A DNA stretch of 19,318 nt from DASCQC01 sp036012865 (GTDB lineage Bacteria; Pseudomonadota; Gammaproteobacteria; Comchoanobacterales; Comchoanobacteraceae). The stretch lies in contig DASCQC010000018.1 in NCBI GenBank assembly GCA_036012865.1, forward strand, positions 1 to 19,318. Direction: 5' to 3'. The translations under genes were made by a program, and so were the position numbers. The notes beneath the pieces are model-generated. The model was given only the letters and a program-made list of their open reading frames with translations, was not told the DNA's origin and made no database searches. Shown here piece after piece: positions 1-7,868 of this stretch. Within the stretch, counting starts at the first letter, position 1. Every line of letters starts with the position of its first letter.

Positions 1-5
1 TGTTG

Positions 6-1307
6 TTATTCAACCTGCTTTTCCCACAGTTGCTGTAGTGGGGTGTTACAGAAGTGTGGCAGGTACTGCTTGAGGTTTTGATGGGCTGTTTGTGTGGGTT
101 GTTGATGAAAGAGGCAATAGATCCAGGTGGCATGAATGATTTCAGATTGAATGCACTGTGAATTTAACCATATTTCATTGTTTTTGAAGGGCTGAAGTTC
201 ATTAAGAGCTCGTTTATAATTAAGGTTAGCAAAAGAAACAATACCTCGGATAAAGGGTTTAAAATACAGTTGCCATTGTTGAGCAGTTTTTCCATGCATT
301 TGCTGTAAGGTATAGTGATGAATATCAATGATCTCGTAGGCCTCATAGGTCTTATTAACGGTGGCGTAAGCGTAGGCGTAGTGAGCAGAGCTCAAGGGGT
401 TATAAAACTCAAATGGGCGGTTGCCAAAAGACTGAACTAATTCTTGCATGGGACATTCTATGTCAATGCCTGATAATTGCATGCGCCATAACAGGGTGAT
501 TAAGCAGACATCATGAGTGATTTTAGGTTGAGCTATTTTGAGTGCTTGTTGGTAGTGTGCGTAAGCTTGATGTGTGTGTTGTTGGATTGAATTAAGGTTA
601 ACAAACATGAGTAATCTTTGTAGTTGCAGGTCTAAGTTAGATTCTCTCCATACGAGGGAGTGGCATTCTAAGGCTTTCATGCATTGTTGAAACTTTTGCT
701 GTAAGTAAAGTGATATTGAAAGTTTAAGTAAGGTGGGGTTGCAAGTCGGGTTATTATGGTGGTTTTTTTTGAGCATAATTTCAGCTTTAAGGTAGCTTTG
801 ATTTTCAATGAGGGTTTGGGCTTGGAGAAGATTGTTATAAGGTTGAAAACTACTGACCTTGTGTAGCTTTTTATTCATGGTGTAGACGCGGTTTAGGTGA
901 GAAGTTTGTCCACTTAGGGTTGCAAGATGATTGGCGATAAAGCTGTATAAAGGTTGGTGTGGGTAGATTTGAGCGGCTGCTGAAAAAATTAATATCGATT
1001 CATCGATGTCATGTTTAGCCCAGGCAGACAGCCCATGGAACATGAGTTGAAATTCTGTGTTTTTTTCAAAATAAGCTTCTCTGGCTTGGTTTAGAAAGTA
1101 TTTAAGAAAGGGTGCGCTTTGATTGCTGGGGTTAAGCAGGTGGTACAAGCAAGCATAGCATTGAAGTTGCAAATTATCTTTCAGTTGGTTGGCTAGTTTA
1201 GTGATAGGGCGGCACGAGTTCTTTTGAAAAATGGTCTGCTGTTCAAAAGATCGAGTTGCATTGGATAAATTATTTTGAGCCGATGAGGCTGTACCATAGT
1301 AGACCAT
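6..1307 (-). CDS. TTC38-like helical (TPR-type) repeat protein
   Basis: A 433-residue protein made almost entirely of helix-turn-helix repeats, with no signal peptide or membrane segment, so probably cytosolic or a secreted soluble protein. Residues 190-215 read as a TPR-like pair. Residues 267-281 (VCLITLLWRMQLSGI) followed by a charged helix, and the later helix around ALNELQPF, recall the C-terminal half of the TTC38 family, a TPR solenoid known in eukaryotes and in some bacteria. I recall that resemblance from memory; it is not an alignment. The ATG at 1305-1307 is supported by AAGGAG (1314-1319, read on the minus strand) six bases upstream. The gene is separated from its upstream minus-strand neighbour by 262 bases and is probably transcribed alone. 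The reading frame is intact and the product is rich in Q, H and N. A generic TPR scaffold is the alternative; no enzymatic residues are visible. Confidence 0.72.
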   Translation of the reverse strand: MVYYGTASSAQNNLSNATRSFEQQTIFQKNSCRPITKLANQLKDNLQLQCYACLYHLLNPSNQSAPFLKYFLNQAREAYFEKNTEFQLMFHGLSAWAKHDIDESILIFSAAAQIYPHQPLYSFIANHLATLSGQTSHLNRVYTMNKKLHKVSSFQPYNNLLQAQTLIENQSYLKAEIMLKKNHHNNPTCNPTLLKLSISLYLQQKFQQCMKALECHSLVWRESNLDLQLQRLLMFVNLNSIQQHTHQAYAHYQQALKIAQPKITHDVCLITLLWRMQLSGIDIECPMQELVQSFGNRPFEFYNPLSSAHYAYAYATVNKTYEAYEIIDIHHYTLQQMHGKTAQQWQLYFKPFIRGIVSFANLNYKRALNELQPFKNNEIWLNSQCIQSEIIHATWIYCLFHQQPTQTAHQNLKQYLPHFCNTPLQQLWEKQVE

Positions 1308-1569
1308 CCTTGTCTCCTTAATGTTAACCTTAATCTATATAATAATACATTATTTCAATAATTAAAAGCATTTTATCTTGAAATAGTATAGTTTTTTCTT
1401 GGCAAAGAATGAGTTTGAGTGTTACATCAAGGCGTTAGACTGACTTATTGTCGATTAATAATGGTTAGAGTGCAGATGAGTATTTTGATTTAAAATAATG
1501 AGTTAATGCTAAGTTACCATAGATTCATATGACTCAATGCTTGTAGATTTTCTCGATGAAAGGGGATGT
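1308..1569. other. AT-rich intergenic region, no gene seen
   Basis: These 262 bases separate two minus-strand genes. The part next to position 1307 is very AT-rich and must hold the leader, and probably the promoter, of the TTC38-like gene, with AAGGAG at 1314-1319. I could not fix a convincing -35/-10 pair. No hairpin with a T-run that would end the upstream gene is evident, and no small reading frame with a ribosome binding site was seen. Confidence 0.5.
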
Positions 1570-3402
1570 TTAGAGTTGATATCCAGATGGGGGGGATGAG
1601 AACTGATCTTGGGGATTTTTGACGTTGTCTATATAACGGGCGACGTTGAATATGGTGAATACTTCTTCTTGATTGTCATGATAACATTGAAGGCACATGT
1701 GTGAAATGCTGATGTTGTTTTGAATGTAAAAATCTGATTCCAGTAATAGGTTTTTCAAGAGGCTTTCAATGGAGAAAGGGTTGCAATATGTATTAATTGT
1801 TTGAATGTCATGGAACGTCAATAAGTTTATTTCATGAAGTGAATGTATATTGTTAAAATTTTCAAGAATTATTTTCATAAAAGCAGGTTTGAGACAATTT
1901 AAGTGTCGAGTCCATTTGATCAAAGGGTCTAGGTTGTTGTCCAATATTCTTTTATTGCTAAGAATTTGAAAGGCATAGTTGAAGTTTTCAGCATGTTCTG
2001 GTGAAAGTGCTGAGGTGAGTTCCTTGAGGGTTGTTTTCATCAAAAACTCATTTTTATAGCGGTCTACTGTTAAAAAGTGGTGAGATTGAAGGCGGTGTTT
2101 ATTTTCTTCGTAGGCATTGAGGTTAAACCGATCAATTGTCAAACTGGCAGGCATCAGGGCAGGTGCTAATCTAGTGCTTTCTGAGCTTGCTAAATATTGT
2201 TTGGATCCACTTGTATGTGATGATGTGACTTTTTGTTTTTTACGGGGTTGTTCATGTTGGTTTTGCTCACGTGTTGAATCGCCCTCGTTAAATTGAAATG
2301 AATGATTGACTGTAGTATTCACCGTAAGGGTAGGGTTTCGTTTGAACAAACCAGCAAAGTTAGGGGTTGTTGATAATCTTTCATTAGTCATTGTCATTAA
2401 GGTAGGGGCATTTTCATCAGGAGAGGGTGATGATCTGTCAGAGTTAGTTTCTGTCAATGTGCTGGTTGATGAAGGGTAGCTTGTCGATTCTATCGTATAT
2501 TCATTGTTTTGGAGTGCGGCCTTAGAAATGATGGTAAAGGGTATGTCAGCAGTTTCTTTTTCTACCGATAGCTTTATTAACACGTTATTTAATGAGGTCA
2601 TGAAGGGGGCGTTTAGTTTTTTCGTATTTTTAGCTTGTTGAAGGGATTGGATGAGATCTTTTTGGTAGGTATCGATGTTTAACAAGTCTGTTTCTGCCTG
2701 AAACAATGAGTCTAGTGTTTCATGGTGTTGATTGAGTGTTGATATCGCCATAGATTCAAGTGTTTTATTGGGGGTGGCGTGAGTGATGATATTCAGCATT
2801 AAAGTGAGGGCTGGGATTTTTTCGGCTAGCTCTGTATGTTGGGCAAAGTACATAATGACGAATTTTTTCAATTCAACTGTATGATCCCCTAGTATATTTA
2901 AAGACTCCGTATTTTTAGAGTTTTCTTCGTTGTTTTCACACCAAAAGTAGTCCCATAATTTTCTTATTTTAGAATCATCTAAATGACCCATCATTTTCGT
3001 TGCCAGGATTTCTTTTAAAGGTTGGGATTCTTCCGAATTTTCTGATATAAAAACTTCAAAACAGGTCTCTATAAACTTTTGTTTGTTGGCTCCATTAACA
3101 ACACTCATGGTCTCAATATAAAATAATACTTTTGGCATGTTATCTTTAAGAAGTTGTTTTAACGGGTTATTGCCAATGGTAATGATGTTATGCAAAGCAT
3201 TTAAAATTTGTAATGTACGATCTTGACTTTTTGGGAGAGAAAACATGGATAACAGTGAATGAATTTTGATAGAATTATCGTCTTCCTTCTCGTATGAATT
3301 AGTCGCTTTATCATTATCCTTCCAGTGCTTATCCCACAAATCAAGAACGTCGTTTTGTTTTTTAGTAATCTGTCCTAGGGTGCGTTTTATTTGAGATACC
3401 AA
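1570..3402 (-). CDS. Downstream part of a TGA-split large unknown protein; Ser/Thr-rich linker with NLS-like motif
   Basis: This frame gives 610 residues if started at the TTG at 3400-3402, but that start is poor: no Shine-Dalgarno sequence precedes it, and the same frame is open without a stop back to 3775. The first in-frame ATG (3244-3246) also lacks a ribosome binding site. It is therefore best read as the C-terminal part of the gene that begins near 4146. Residues 1-300 are helical, and about 305-420 form a Ser/Thr/Asn-rich, probably disordered linker. In that linker lies PRKKQKV (residues 386-392, bases 2227-2247), close to the classical monopartite nuclear localisation signal. Residues 425-610 are helical again. 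There is no signal peptide, membrane segment or recognised enzymatic domain. The composition suggests a secreted effector, which is inference. Confidence 0.6.
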   Translation of the reverse strand: MVSQIKRTLGQITKKQNDVLDLWDKHWKDNDKATNSYEKEDDNSIKIHSLLSMFSLPKSQDRTLQILNALHNIITIGNNPLKQLLKDNMPKVLFYIETMSVVNGANKQKFIETCFEVFISENSEESQPLKEILATKMMGHLDDSKIRKLWDYFWCENNEENSKNTESLNILGDHTVELKKFVIMYFAQHTELAEKIPALTLMLNIITHATPNKTLESMAISTLNQHHETLDSLFQAETDLLNIDTYQKDLIQSLQQAKNTKKLNAPFMTSLNNVLIKLSVEKETADIPFTIISKAALQNNEYTIESTSYPSSTSTLTETNSDRSSPSPDENAPTLMTMTNERLSTTPNFAGLFKRNPTLTVNTTVNHSFQFNEGDSTREQNQHEQPRKKQKVTSSHTSGSKQYLASSESTRLAPALMPASLTIDRFNLNAYEENKHRLQSHHFLTVDRYKNEFLMKTTLKELTSALSPEHAENFNYAFQILSNKRILDNNLDPLIKWTRHLNCLKPAFMKIILENFNNIHSLHEINLLTFHDIQTINTYCNPFSIESLLKNLLLESDFYIQNNISISHMCLQCYHDNQEEVFTIFNVARYIDNVKNPQDQFSSPPSGYQL

Positions 3403-3771
3403 TAAGTTTTTAAGATGAATTTCCTCTGTTTGACTCGTCAGTAAGGTGGTTAAATCATCACTGCTGGTATATAAATAATGATAGAGGACTGTGTGTAAGA
3501 CTTCTTTGGTTTCATCGTCTATGATAGGGTTTTGAAGGCATGAATAAAGGTTGGTGACATCATACCTTCTGTGACGATTAGCTGCATATGAGGCATACTC
3601 CTGCAGGACTGTATCATCGCTAGTAAATGATACCCTGTATTGAGGTTTGTGAAATTTGGCTTTTTGAAAATCATCCCATGAGTGTTCATGACTTGTGAGG
3701 GGTTCAAAACCTAGTCCGTACTCTCCTGTATAGGCAGCACGGTATTGATGTTTGCTGAGAAAGTTTAAGAA

Positions 3772-4146
3772 TCAGAAACAAATCTTTGCTTTGTAAATCA
3801 ATTGGTTTAGTGTCAAGTCATGATGGGGGTTCTTGGAGTGGATGAATGATTTCAATAAGGCGTTTTGACTTTCTAGATTTTTTGGATCAAAACCTTTTCG
3901 TCGATAGATTATTGGATATTGGACGGGGTCTAAAAGTAGTTTTTTTTCATAATTTATGTCCCTGTAACAAAATTGAAATTCTGTTGTTTTAGTGGGGTCA
4001 ATATTAAGTAGCTTTTCACTCAATTCCCTTTGAATTTGGTTCATTTTGTATTTAGTTTGTCGGTAGAAGTTTAGTGGCATGGTATCTCTTAAAATGTTTC
4101 TAGATTTAGGGTTAGTTGTGAAAGGTTTAATATTAATTGTATCCAA
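3772..4146 (-). CDS. Upstream part of the TGA-split gene, U-box-like
   Basis: These are 124 codons from TTG (4144-4146) to TGA (3772-3774). No good Shine-Dalgarno sequence precedes the TTG. ATG at 4078-4080 (residue 23) has AAGAG five bases upstream and may be the true start. Residues 58-120 show LLLDPVQYP (70-78), YRR (81-83), then NPHHDLTLNQLI (106-117). The order and spacing recall the U-box ubiquitin-ligase fold, whose consensus has a DPV motif followed by a conserved P..LT...LIPN segment. The usual Asn after LI is absent (YK here), so the match is weak. The TGA falls where the last U-box helix would end. If translated alone, the product would be a small soluble protein. I regard it as the N-terminus of the long broken gene. 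Confidence 0.5.
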   Translation of the reverse strand: MDTINIKPFTTNPKSRNILRDTMPLNFYRQTKYKMNQIQRELSEKLLNIDPTKTTEFQFCYRDINYEKKLLLDPVQYPIIYRRKGFDPKNLESQNALLKSFIHSKNPHHDLTLNQLIYKAKICF

Positions 4147-4242
4147 TAATGCTTAAGGAACTATTAAGTATTATTTAACGAAAAGTGACCGGTAGTTTTA
4201 AAAACAGACCGTCTATTATTAAGAGCTTTCTTGATATAGGGT

Positions 4243-5187
4243 TTAATTGATTGAGGGAAACGGAAGGGATAAGCTACTCTTAATACGGTTGTTATTTAAG
4301 AGCCTTTTAATCTCTGGAAGGGCTTTTTTAGCAGCTTTTCTGCCGAATTGATAAGTTTGATAGTTGTGCTTGTCAGAAAACATGCCAAAGTCATTAAGAG
4401 GAACATTAATGACATAATCAGCATCTTTAAAGCTGGATTTACTTGAGTGGTTGTAAGCTATTTCTAGGCTTCTGGCCATGACGCCAAGTAAATTAGAGGG
4501 CATGGATTTAGGGAGTTCTACACCAATGTCAACGGCAATGATGAAATTGGCATGAATGTTTTTGGCTACTTTGGTAGGTAACGGGTCGGTAACGCCTCCA
4601 TCCACATAGTAATGACCGTAGTGTTTGACAGGATGAAATACACCAGGAACAGCAGAAGATGCTGCGATAGCTTTGCTAAGAGGACCTTGGTTAAAAGCTG
4701 TTAATTTGCCAGTTTGCAGGTCTGTTGCAACCGTAATTAAATGACGTTTCAGTTGGGAAAATCTTTTGGCTTTGAGGTTTTTTTTCAAGAAACTGTCCAT
4801 TTTTTGACCGCTGGTCACGCCAATGGGCATGTGCATTAAGTCAATCTGGATAAGGTCAGACCTTTTGTTGGACAACAATGTATGTTTAAGGTGCTTAATG
4901 TTAGGGTTGTCGGCATAAACAGCCCCAACAATAGCGCCGGAACTACAGCCTATAATAATATCCGGGTCAATGCCGGCTTTCACGAGTTCTTCAATGACAC
5001 CTATATGTGCGAATCCACGTGCGCCGCCCGCGCCTAAAACTAAGGCAATGTTATGACTTTTGGGGGTAACAAGTTTGGGGATAGGTTTAAATTCATCAGG
5101 TTTGATTTCCAGGGGAGTACACCCGGACATAAGCATCAGTATGAAGGTTACAAAAGCTGCATTTCTGGCTGGTGATAAAATATTCAT
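4243..5187 (-). CDS. Patatin-like phospholipase, lipoprotein
   Basis: A 314-residue serine hydrolase of the patatin/RssA-NTE family. The N-terminal hydrophobic segment ends in LMSGC, so Cys23 is the probable lipidation site and the enzyme should be anchored in the periplasm or outer membrane. The oxyanion-hole loop GAGGARG is at 52-58, the nucleophile elbow GCSSG at 80-84 (Ser82), and the catalytic Asp in the DGG motif is Asp196. All dyad elements are present, so it should be active; family members cleave acyl chains from phospholipids. The ATG at 5185-5187 fits the signal peptide, although the upstream Shine-Dalgarno is weak. The gene stands alone: 96 bases separate it from the next minus-strand gene and about 250 bases from the ABC ATPase upstream. 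The M at lipobox position -3 is slightly unusual. Substrate unknown. Confidence 0.9.
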   Translation of the reverse strand: MNILSPARNAAFVTFILMLMSGCTPLEIKPDEFKPIPKLVTPKSHNIALVLGAGGARGFAHIGVIEELVKAGIDPDIIIGCSSGAIVGAVYADNPNIKHLKHTLLSNKRSDLIQIDLMHMPIGVTSGQKMDSFLKKNLKAKRFSQLKRHLITVATDLQTGKLTAFNQGPLSKAIAASSAVPGVFHPVKHYGHYYVDGGVTDPLPTKVAKNIHANFIIAVDIGVELPKSMPSNLLGVMARSLEIAYNHSSKSSFKDADYVINVPLNDFGMFSDKHNYQTYQFGRKAAKKALPEIKRLLNNNRIKSSLSLPFPSIN

Positions 5188-5286
5188 CCGTTGATAATCT
5201 TTTGGTTGCTATGATGATAATGGAGTGAACTGATAAATTCAATTATAAATAGTAATCATTTGATGGTGCCGCATTGTCATGTTTAA

Positions 5287-5424
5287 AAATATTTGAGACA
5301 GGTTATTCACAATGGCTATAGGTTTAGAGCGTGTTTAACTCCGCTGGATCATCGTTTTGCATTAGGCGTGGCTGACGGTTTAGCTTTTCATGTTAATGAG
5401 GTGTTTAAGTCTTGTTTAGATTAA
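5287..5424 (+). pseudogene. Possible remnant reading frame on the plus strand
   Basis: Between two minus-strand genes, the plus strand holds a 45-codon open stretch ending in TAA at 5422-5424. It lacks an ATG start and a ribosome binding site. Its residues from about 5335 on (LTPLDHRFALGVADGLAF, then HVNEVF) have a protein-like mix of hydrophobic and charged positions, unlike typical noise. It may be the C-terminal stub of a lost gene. I do not recognise the family, and chance is a real alternative. Confidence 0.2.
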
Positions 5425-5438
5425 TTGCATTGGATGGT

Positions 5439-6110
5439 TTAGTTTACAGTTTGAAGTTGGCCTGACATCAGATTTATTTTACGGGAACAGAGTTTGTCTG
5501 CAATGCGATGATCATGGGTGACAAGTACTAAGGAAGTGTCTTGGTTTTTTATTGTATCAAGCAAGGTATCAACCAGCATGAATGATTGGTTGTCATCCAG
5601 GTTCCCGGTAGGTTCATCAGCAAAGATCACCTCCGGCGATTTGACCATGGCTCTAGCAATGGCTGTCCGTTGTTGTTCGCCACCAGAAAGTTGATCGGGG
5701 TAATGATTGAGCCGATGTTGTAGGTTTAAAGAGGTTGCCCATTTGATCGAGCTTTCTTTAGCTTTCTCACCGCCTTTAATATCAATGGAAAGCATGATGT
5801 TTTCTAAAACAGTGAGGCTAGGAATAAGTTTAAAATCCTGAAATACAAAGCCAATATTTTCTCGCCTTAAGGTGTTTTTTTCAGATTCACTGGCAGTTTC
5901 TAGTAATGTGTTCATGATTTTAATGGACCCAGATTGTATAGGGAGAAGTCCAGCCATAAGGGAGATGAGCGTGGTTTTTCCTGATCCAGAGCTGCCCATA
6001 ATAGCAACTCGATCTTGTTGAGCAATCGATAGGTTGATGTTCTTGAATAATAGGGGTTGGTTGGGGTGGTTAAAAGAAAGGTCTTTCACTTGAATAATGT
6101 TCTTGTCCAT
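5439..6110 (-). CDS. ABC transporter ATP-binding protein, LolD/YbbA/MacB type
   Basis: A 223-residue stand-alone nucleotide-binding subunit. Walker A is GSSGSGKT (39-46), the Q-loop is Gln91 in FVFQDFKLIP, the signature is LSGGEQQR (141-148), Walker B is VIFADE (161-166), the D-loop is NLDD, and the switch His is His199. The length and the FQDFKLIPSLTVLEN and DEPTGNLD wording fit the LolD/YbbA/MacB/FtsE group, which powers type VII ABC transporters or lipoprotein extraction. All catalytic residues are intact. No FtsX-like permease lies next to it: upstream is a CPBP-family gene 184 bases away, downstream a patatin-like gene. The partner must be encoded elsewhere, so I give no gene symbol. The ATG at 6108-6110 follows an extended -10-type promoter at 6136-6164. 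Confidence 0.9.
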   Translation of the reverse strand: MDKNIIQVKDLSFNHPNQPLLFKNINLSIAQQDRVAIMGSSGSGKTTLISLMAGLLPIQSGSIKIMNTLLETASESEKNTLRRENIGFVFQDFKLIPSLTVLENIMLSIDIKGGEKAKESSIKWATSLNLQHRLNHYPDQLSGGEQQRTAIARAMVKSPEVIFADEPTGNLDDNQSFMLVDTLLDTIKNQDTSLVLVTHDHRIADKLCSRKINLMSGQLQTVN

Positions 6111-6135
6111 AATTAATCCATTTGGATGATCTCTT

Positions 6136-6164
6136 ACTATAGCATAAATTTTTTCTTTTACTAA
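6136..6164 (-). promoter_or_regulatory. Putative promoter of the ABC ATPase gene
   Basis: Read on the minus strand, TATAGT (6136-6141) is preceded directly by TGC, forming an extended -10, and a poor -35 TTAGTA (6159-6164) lies 17 bases further up. It sits 26 bases before the ATG, leaving a short leader. Confidence 0.4.
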
Positions 6165-6294
6165 AATTTTGGCGAGCTTTTAATGGTCGCAGGATAGGTG
6201 AATCATCTTGGCTGTCATCATGGGTAGAGTAAAAACTTGTGAAGTGGGCTGTTGATTTCTTTTAAAGGGTTTATCCCGGCGCCTTCGATCGGGT

Positions 6295-7095
6295 TTAAGC
6301 AGAAACGCTCATGATTAATGCGGTGATATCCATCGTCAGTGCAACCATAAAATGCAAGGCAATTCCCATCATGACAGAATGAGTAAAATAGCTCATTACA
6401 CCGAGAACAATCCCGGCAACAATGGATCCAAGCATTTCTAAAAAGGGTTTGTTGAAGTGAATCATGACATATGGAATGAGGGCAATAAAAACAGAATATA
6501 TCCCAAAAGTCTTTTTTAATCCTAAAACTAAGAACCCACGAAAGAAGAATTCTAAACTGACAAATCGAAGTAAATAGACTAATTCCCAAATGATCATGCC
6601 TACTATCCAGTTGTTACCTGATAATGATTGAGGGGCTTTAAACATGGGGTAGGTATGTTGAAATGCCGGTGTCTTTGACACAAGAAAGATAAGTGGAATC
6701 ATGCACAAATAAAGCAGAATATATAGGCCGATGTATTGACTTTGTTGTTTAAATTTAATGCCGTAATTCTCAAGGTTTCTATGAAACATAAGTTTCATGA
6801 GCAACATGGGGATAATCAACCGAATGATCAAGCCCATTGATGACCACCAGATTAATGGGGCAAGGTTGCCATACAAGTGTTTAAACCCATTCAGTGTTTG
6901 GCTAAAAGCAAAGGCAGAAGATTCGAAGTTAAGTTGCTTAAGAGTTTGATATAATCTGTATGCGCTTGAGATGTATTCATCTCCAATAATGGCAAAAACA
7001 GCGACGAAGAAAATGACAATAACTTCTTTGTTGCTCTTTCTGAAGCTATCAAGAAAGATATTTCTTAAGGTTATTAATGCTCCAAACTCATACAT
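6295..7095 (-). CDS. CPBP-family intramembrane protease-like membrane protein
   Basis: A 266-residue polytopic membrane protein with about seven to eight hydrophobic segments. The segment LEFFFRGF (181-188) corresponds to motif 1 (EExxxR) of the CPBP/Abi family. His213 in YVMIH and His248 in ALHFMVALTMD correspond to the two conserved His motifs. The first Glu of motif 1 is Leu here, leaving Glu182 and Arg186; the second Glu and both His, thought to bind the catalytic metal or activate water in Rce1-type enzymes, remain. The family includes CAAX-type prenyl proteases and bacterial immunity or maturation proteins; the substrate cannot be told. The start ATG (7093-7095) has GGAG eight bases upstream. 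It lies upstream of the ABC ATPase on the same strand, but the 184-base gap with its own promoter argues against an operon. Confidence 0.75.
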   Translation of the reverse strand: MYEFGALITLRNIFLDSFRKSNKEVIVIFFVAVFAIIGDEYISSAYRLYQTLKQLNFESSAFAFSQTLNGFKHLYGNLAPLIWWSSMGLIIRLIIPMLLMKLMFHRNLENYGIKFKQQSQYIGLYILLYLCMIPLIFLVSKTPAFQHTYPMFKAPQSLSGNNWIVGMIIWELVYLLRFVSLEFFFRGFLVLGLKKTFGIYSVFIALIPYVMIHFNKPFLEMLGSIVAGIVLGVMSYFTHSVMMGIALHFMVALTMDITALIMSVSA

Positions 7096-7262
7096 TTTTA
7101 AAACTCCATGTTTGAAAAGGATCCGAAAGTAATCGGATTAATTCAATGAAGATTATACGTATAAAATGGAAGAATTGATATCATGTTTTACTGAATATGA
7201 GGTTAAAAATACATCCGTGTGGGTCAAAAAACATGATCAAACAGATTTAATGGAGAAGAGAC

Positions 7263-7868
7263 TTAATCTGTATGACTGGGGGTTTCCTTTTGCATGATCT
7301 TTTGAAAGGAGGCGGTGCTCAGCCAATAGTTTAGCCAGGATTGTAGTTGGGGGTAGAGGTCAAGGCTGTGAGGGTTGGCAATGACCAGTTGTCGAACAAG
7401 GGGGAAGATCAGCAAGTCAGCTGCACTGGGGCTTTCCTGAAATAAAAAAGCTTGGTTGTCTAGTTGAAGGTTTAGGTTATTGAGGTATTCCTGTACCTTA
7501 ATGAGCTCTAGGTCAGTATTAACATTGTCATACCGGTTGGGGTATTTGTATCGATTTAACGGTTGAATGAAGCTTTGGTTGAGTTTTTCAAGTAAGCCTT
7601 GGATGTCTGGGTCAGATAGGCAGGTTAACCAGTTTTTGCTGTGTGCTCGGTCCAGGGCCCAAACAACAATATCGAGACTTTCATCGATAACTCGATCGCC
7701 GATGACCAGAACAGGGACAGTGCCCTTAGGCGAGAGTTCTAATAGTTCTTTGGGTTTGTTTTTAAGGTCAACTTCTATCGTGTTGTATTCAATGTTGGCT
7801 AAAGCTAGTGCCATGCGTGCTCGTATGGCATAAGGGCAGCGACGAAAGCTAAAGAGGGTGGGGGTCAT
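7263..7868 (-). CDS. Glutathione S-transferase family protein
   Basis: A 201-residue soluble protein with the two-domain GST layout. The N-terminal thioredoxin-like domain (1-75) carries the active-site CPY at 11-13, followed by AIRARMAL as in Cys-type GSTs. The cis-proline is in TVPVL (50-54, Pro52), and Glu63-Ser64 (IDES) would bind the glutamyl end of glutathione. The C-terminal all-helical domain runs from about 85 to 195, with the usual SAADLLIFPLV helix (147-157). It probably acts as a glutathione-dependent oxidoreductase or transferase in the cytosol; substrate unknown. Its ATG (7866-7868) overlaps the TGA of trhO in an ATGA, so it is translated together with that gene. Confidence 0.88.
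   Translation of the reverse strand: MTPTLFSFRRCPYAIRARMALALANIEYNTIEVDLKNKPKELLELSPKGTVPVLVIGDRVIDESLDIVVWALDRAHSKNWLTCLSDPDIQGLLEKLNQSFIQPLNRYKYPNRYDNVNTDLELIKVQEYLNNLNLQLDNQAFLFQESPSAADLLIFPLVRQLVIANPHSLDLYPQLQSWLNYWLSTASFQKIMQKETPSHTD

Larger units (their letters stand above)
1570..4146 (-). pseudogene. Single long gene interrupted by one in-frame TGA
   Basis: The 124-codon frame from 4146 ends at TGA (3772-3774). The identical frame then continues for 733 sense codons to TAA at 1570-1572. The bridge of 123 codons (3403-3771) has no stop and no Met codon, its amino-acid composition matches the flanks, and no plausible restart site follows the TGA. One base change at the TGA would give a protein of about 858 residues. 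TGA is a normal stop elsewhere in the window, so a genetic-code change is unlikely. A recent nonsense mutation is the simplest reading; readthrough or a sequencing error cannot be excluded. Confidence 0.65.

Noticed and set aside
3519..3707. A 62-codon minus-strand frame inside the bridge of the split gene
   Set aside because: It competes with the continuous frame linking both parts of the split gene, and has no ribosome binding site or domain.
3772..3774. TGA as selenocysteine or a recoded tryptophan
   Set aside because: No selenocysteine-insertion-type hairpin is apparent after it, and TGA ends several other genes in the window.
4166..4222. Imperfect hairpin (GACGGT / ACCGGTC) after the patatin gene that could be a terminator
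   Set aside because: The stem is short with a bulge, and the following T-run is only four bases.
6218..6589. A 123-codon minus-strand frame overlapping the end of the CPBP gene
   Set aside because: It lies in another frame of a convincing membrane protein gene, has an unnatural Cys/His composition and no ribosome binding site.
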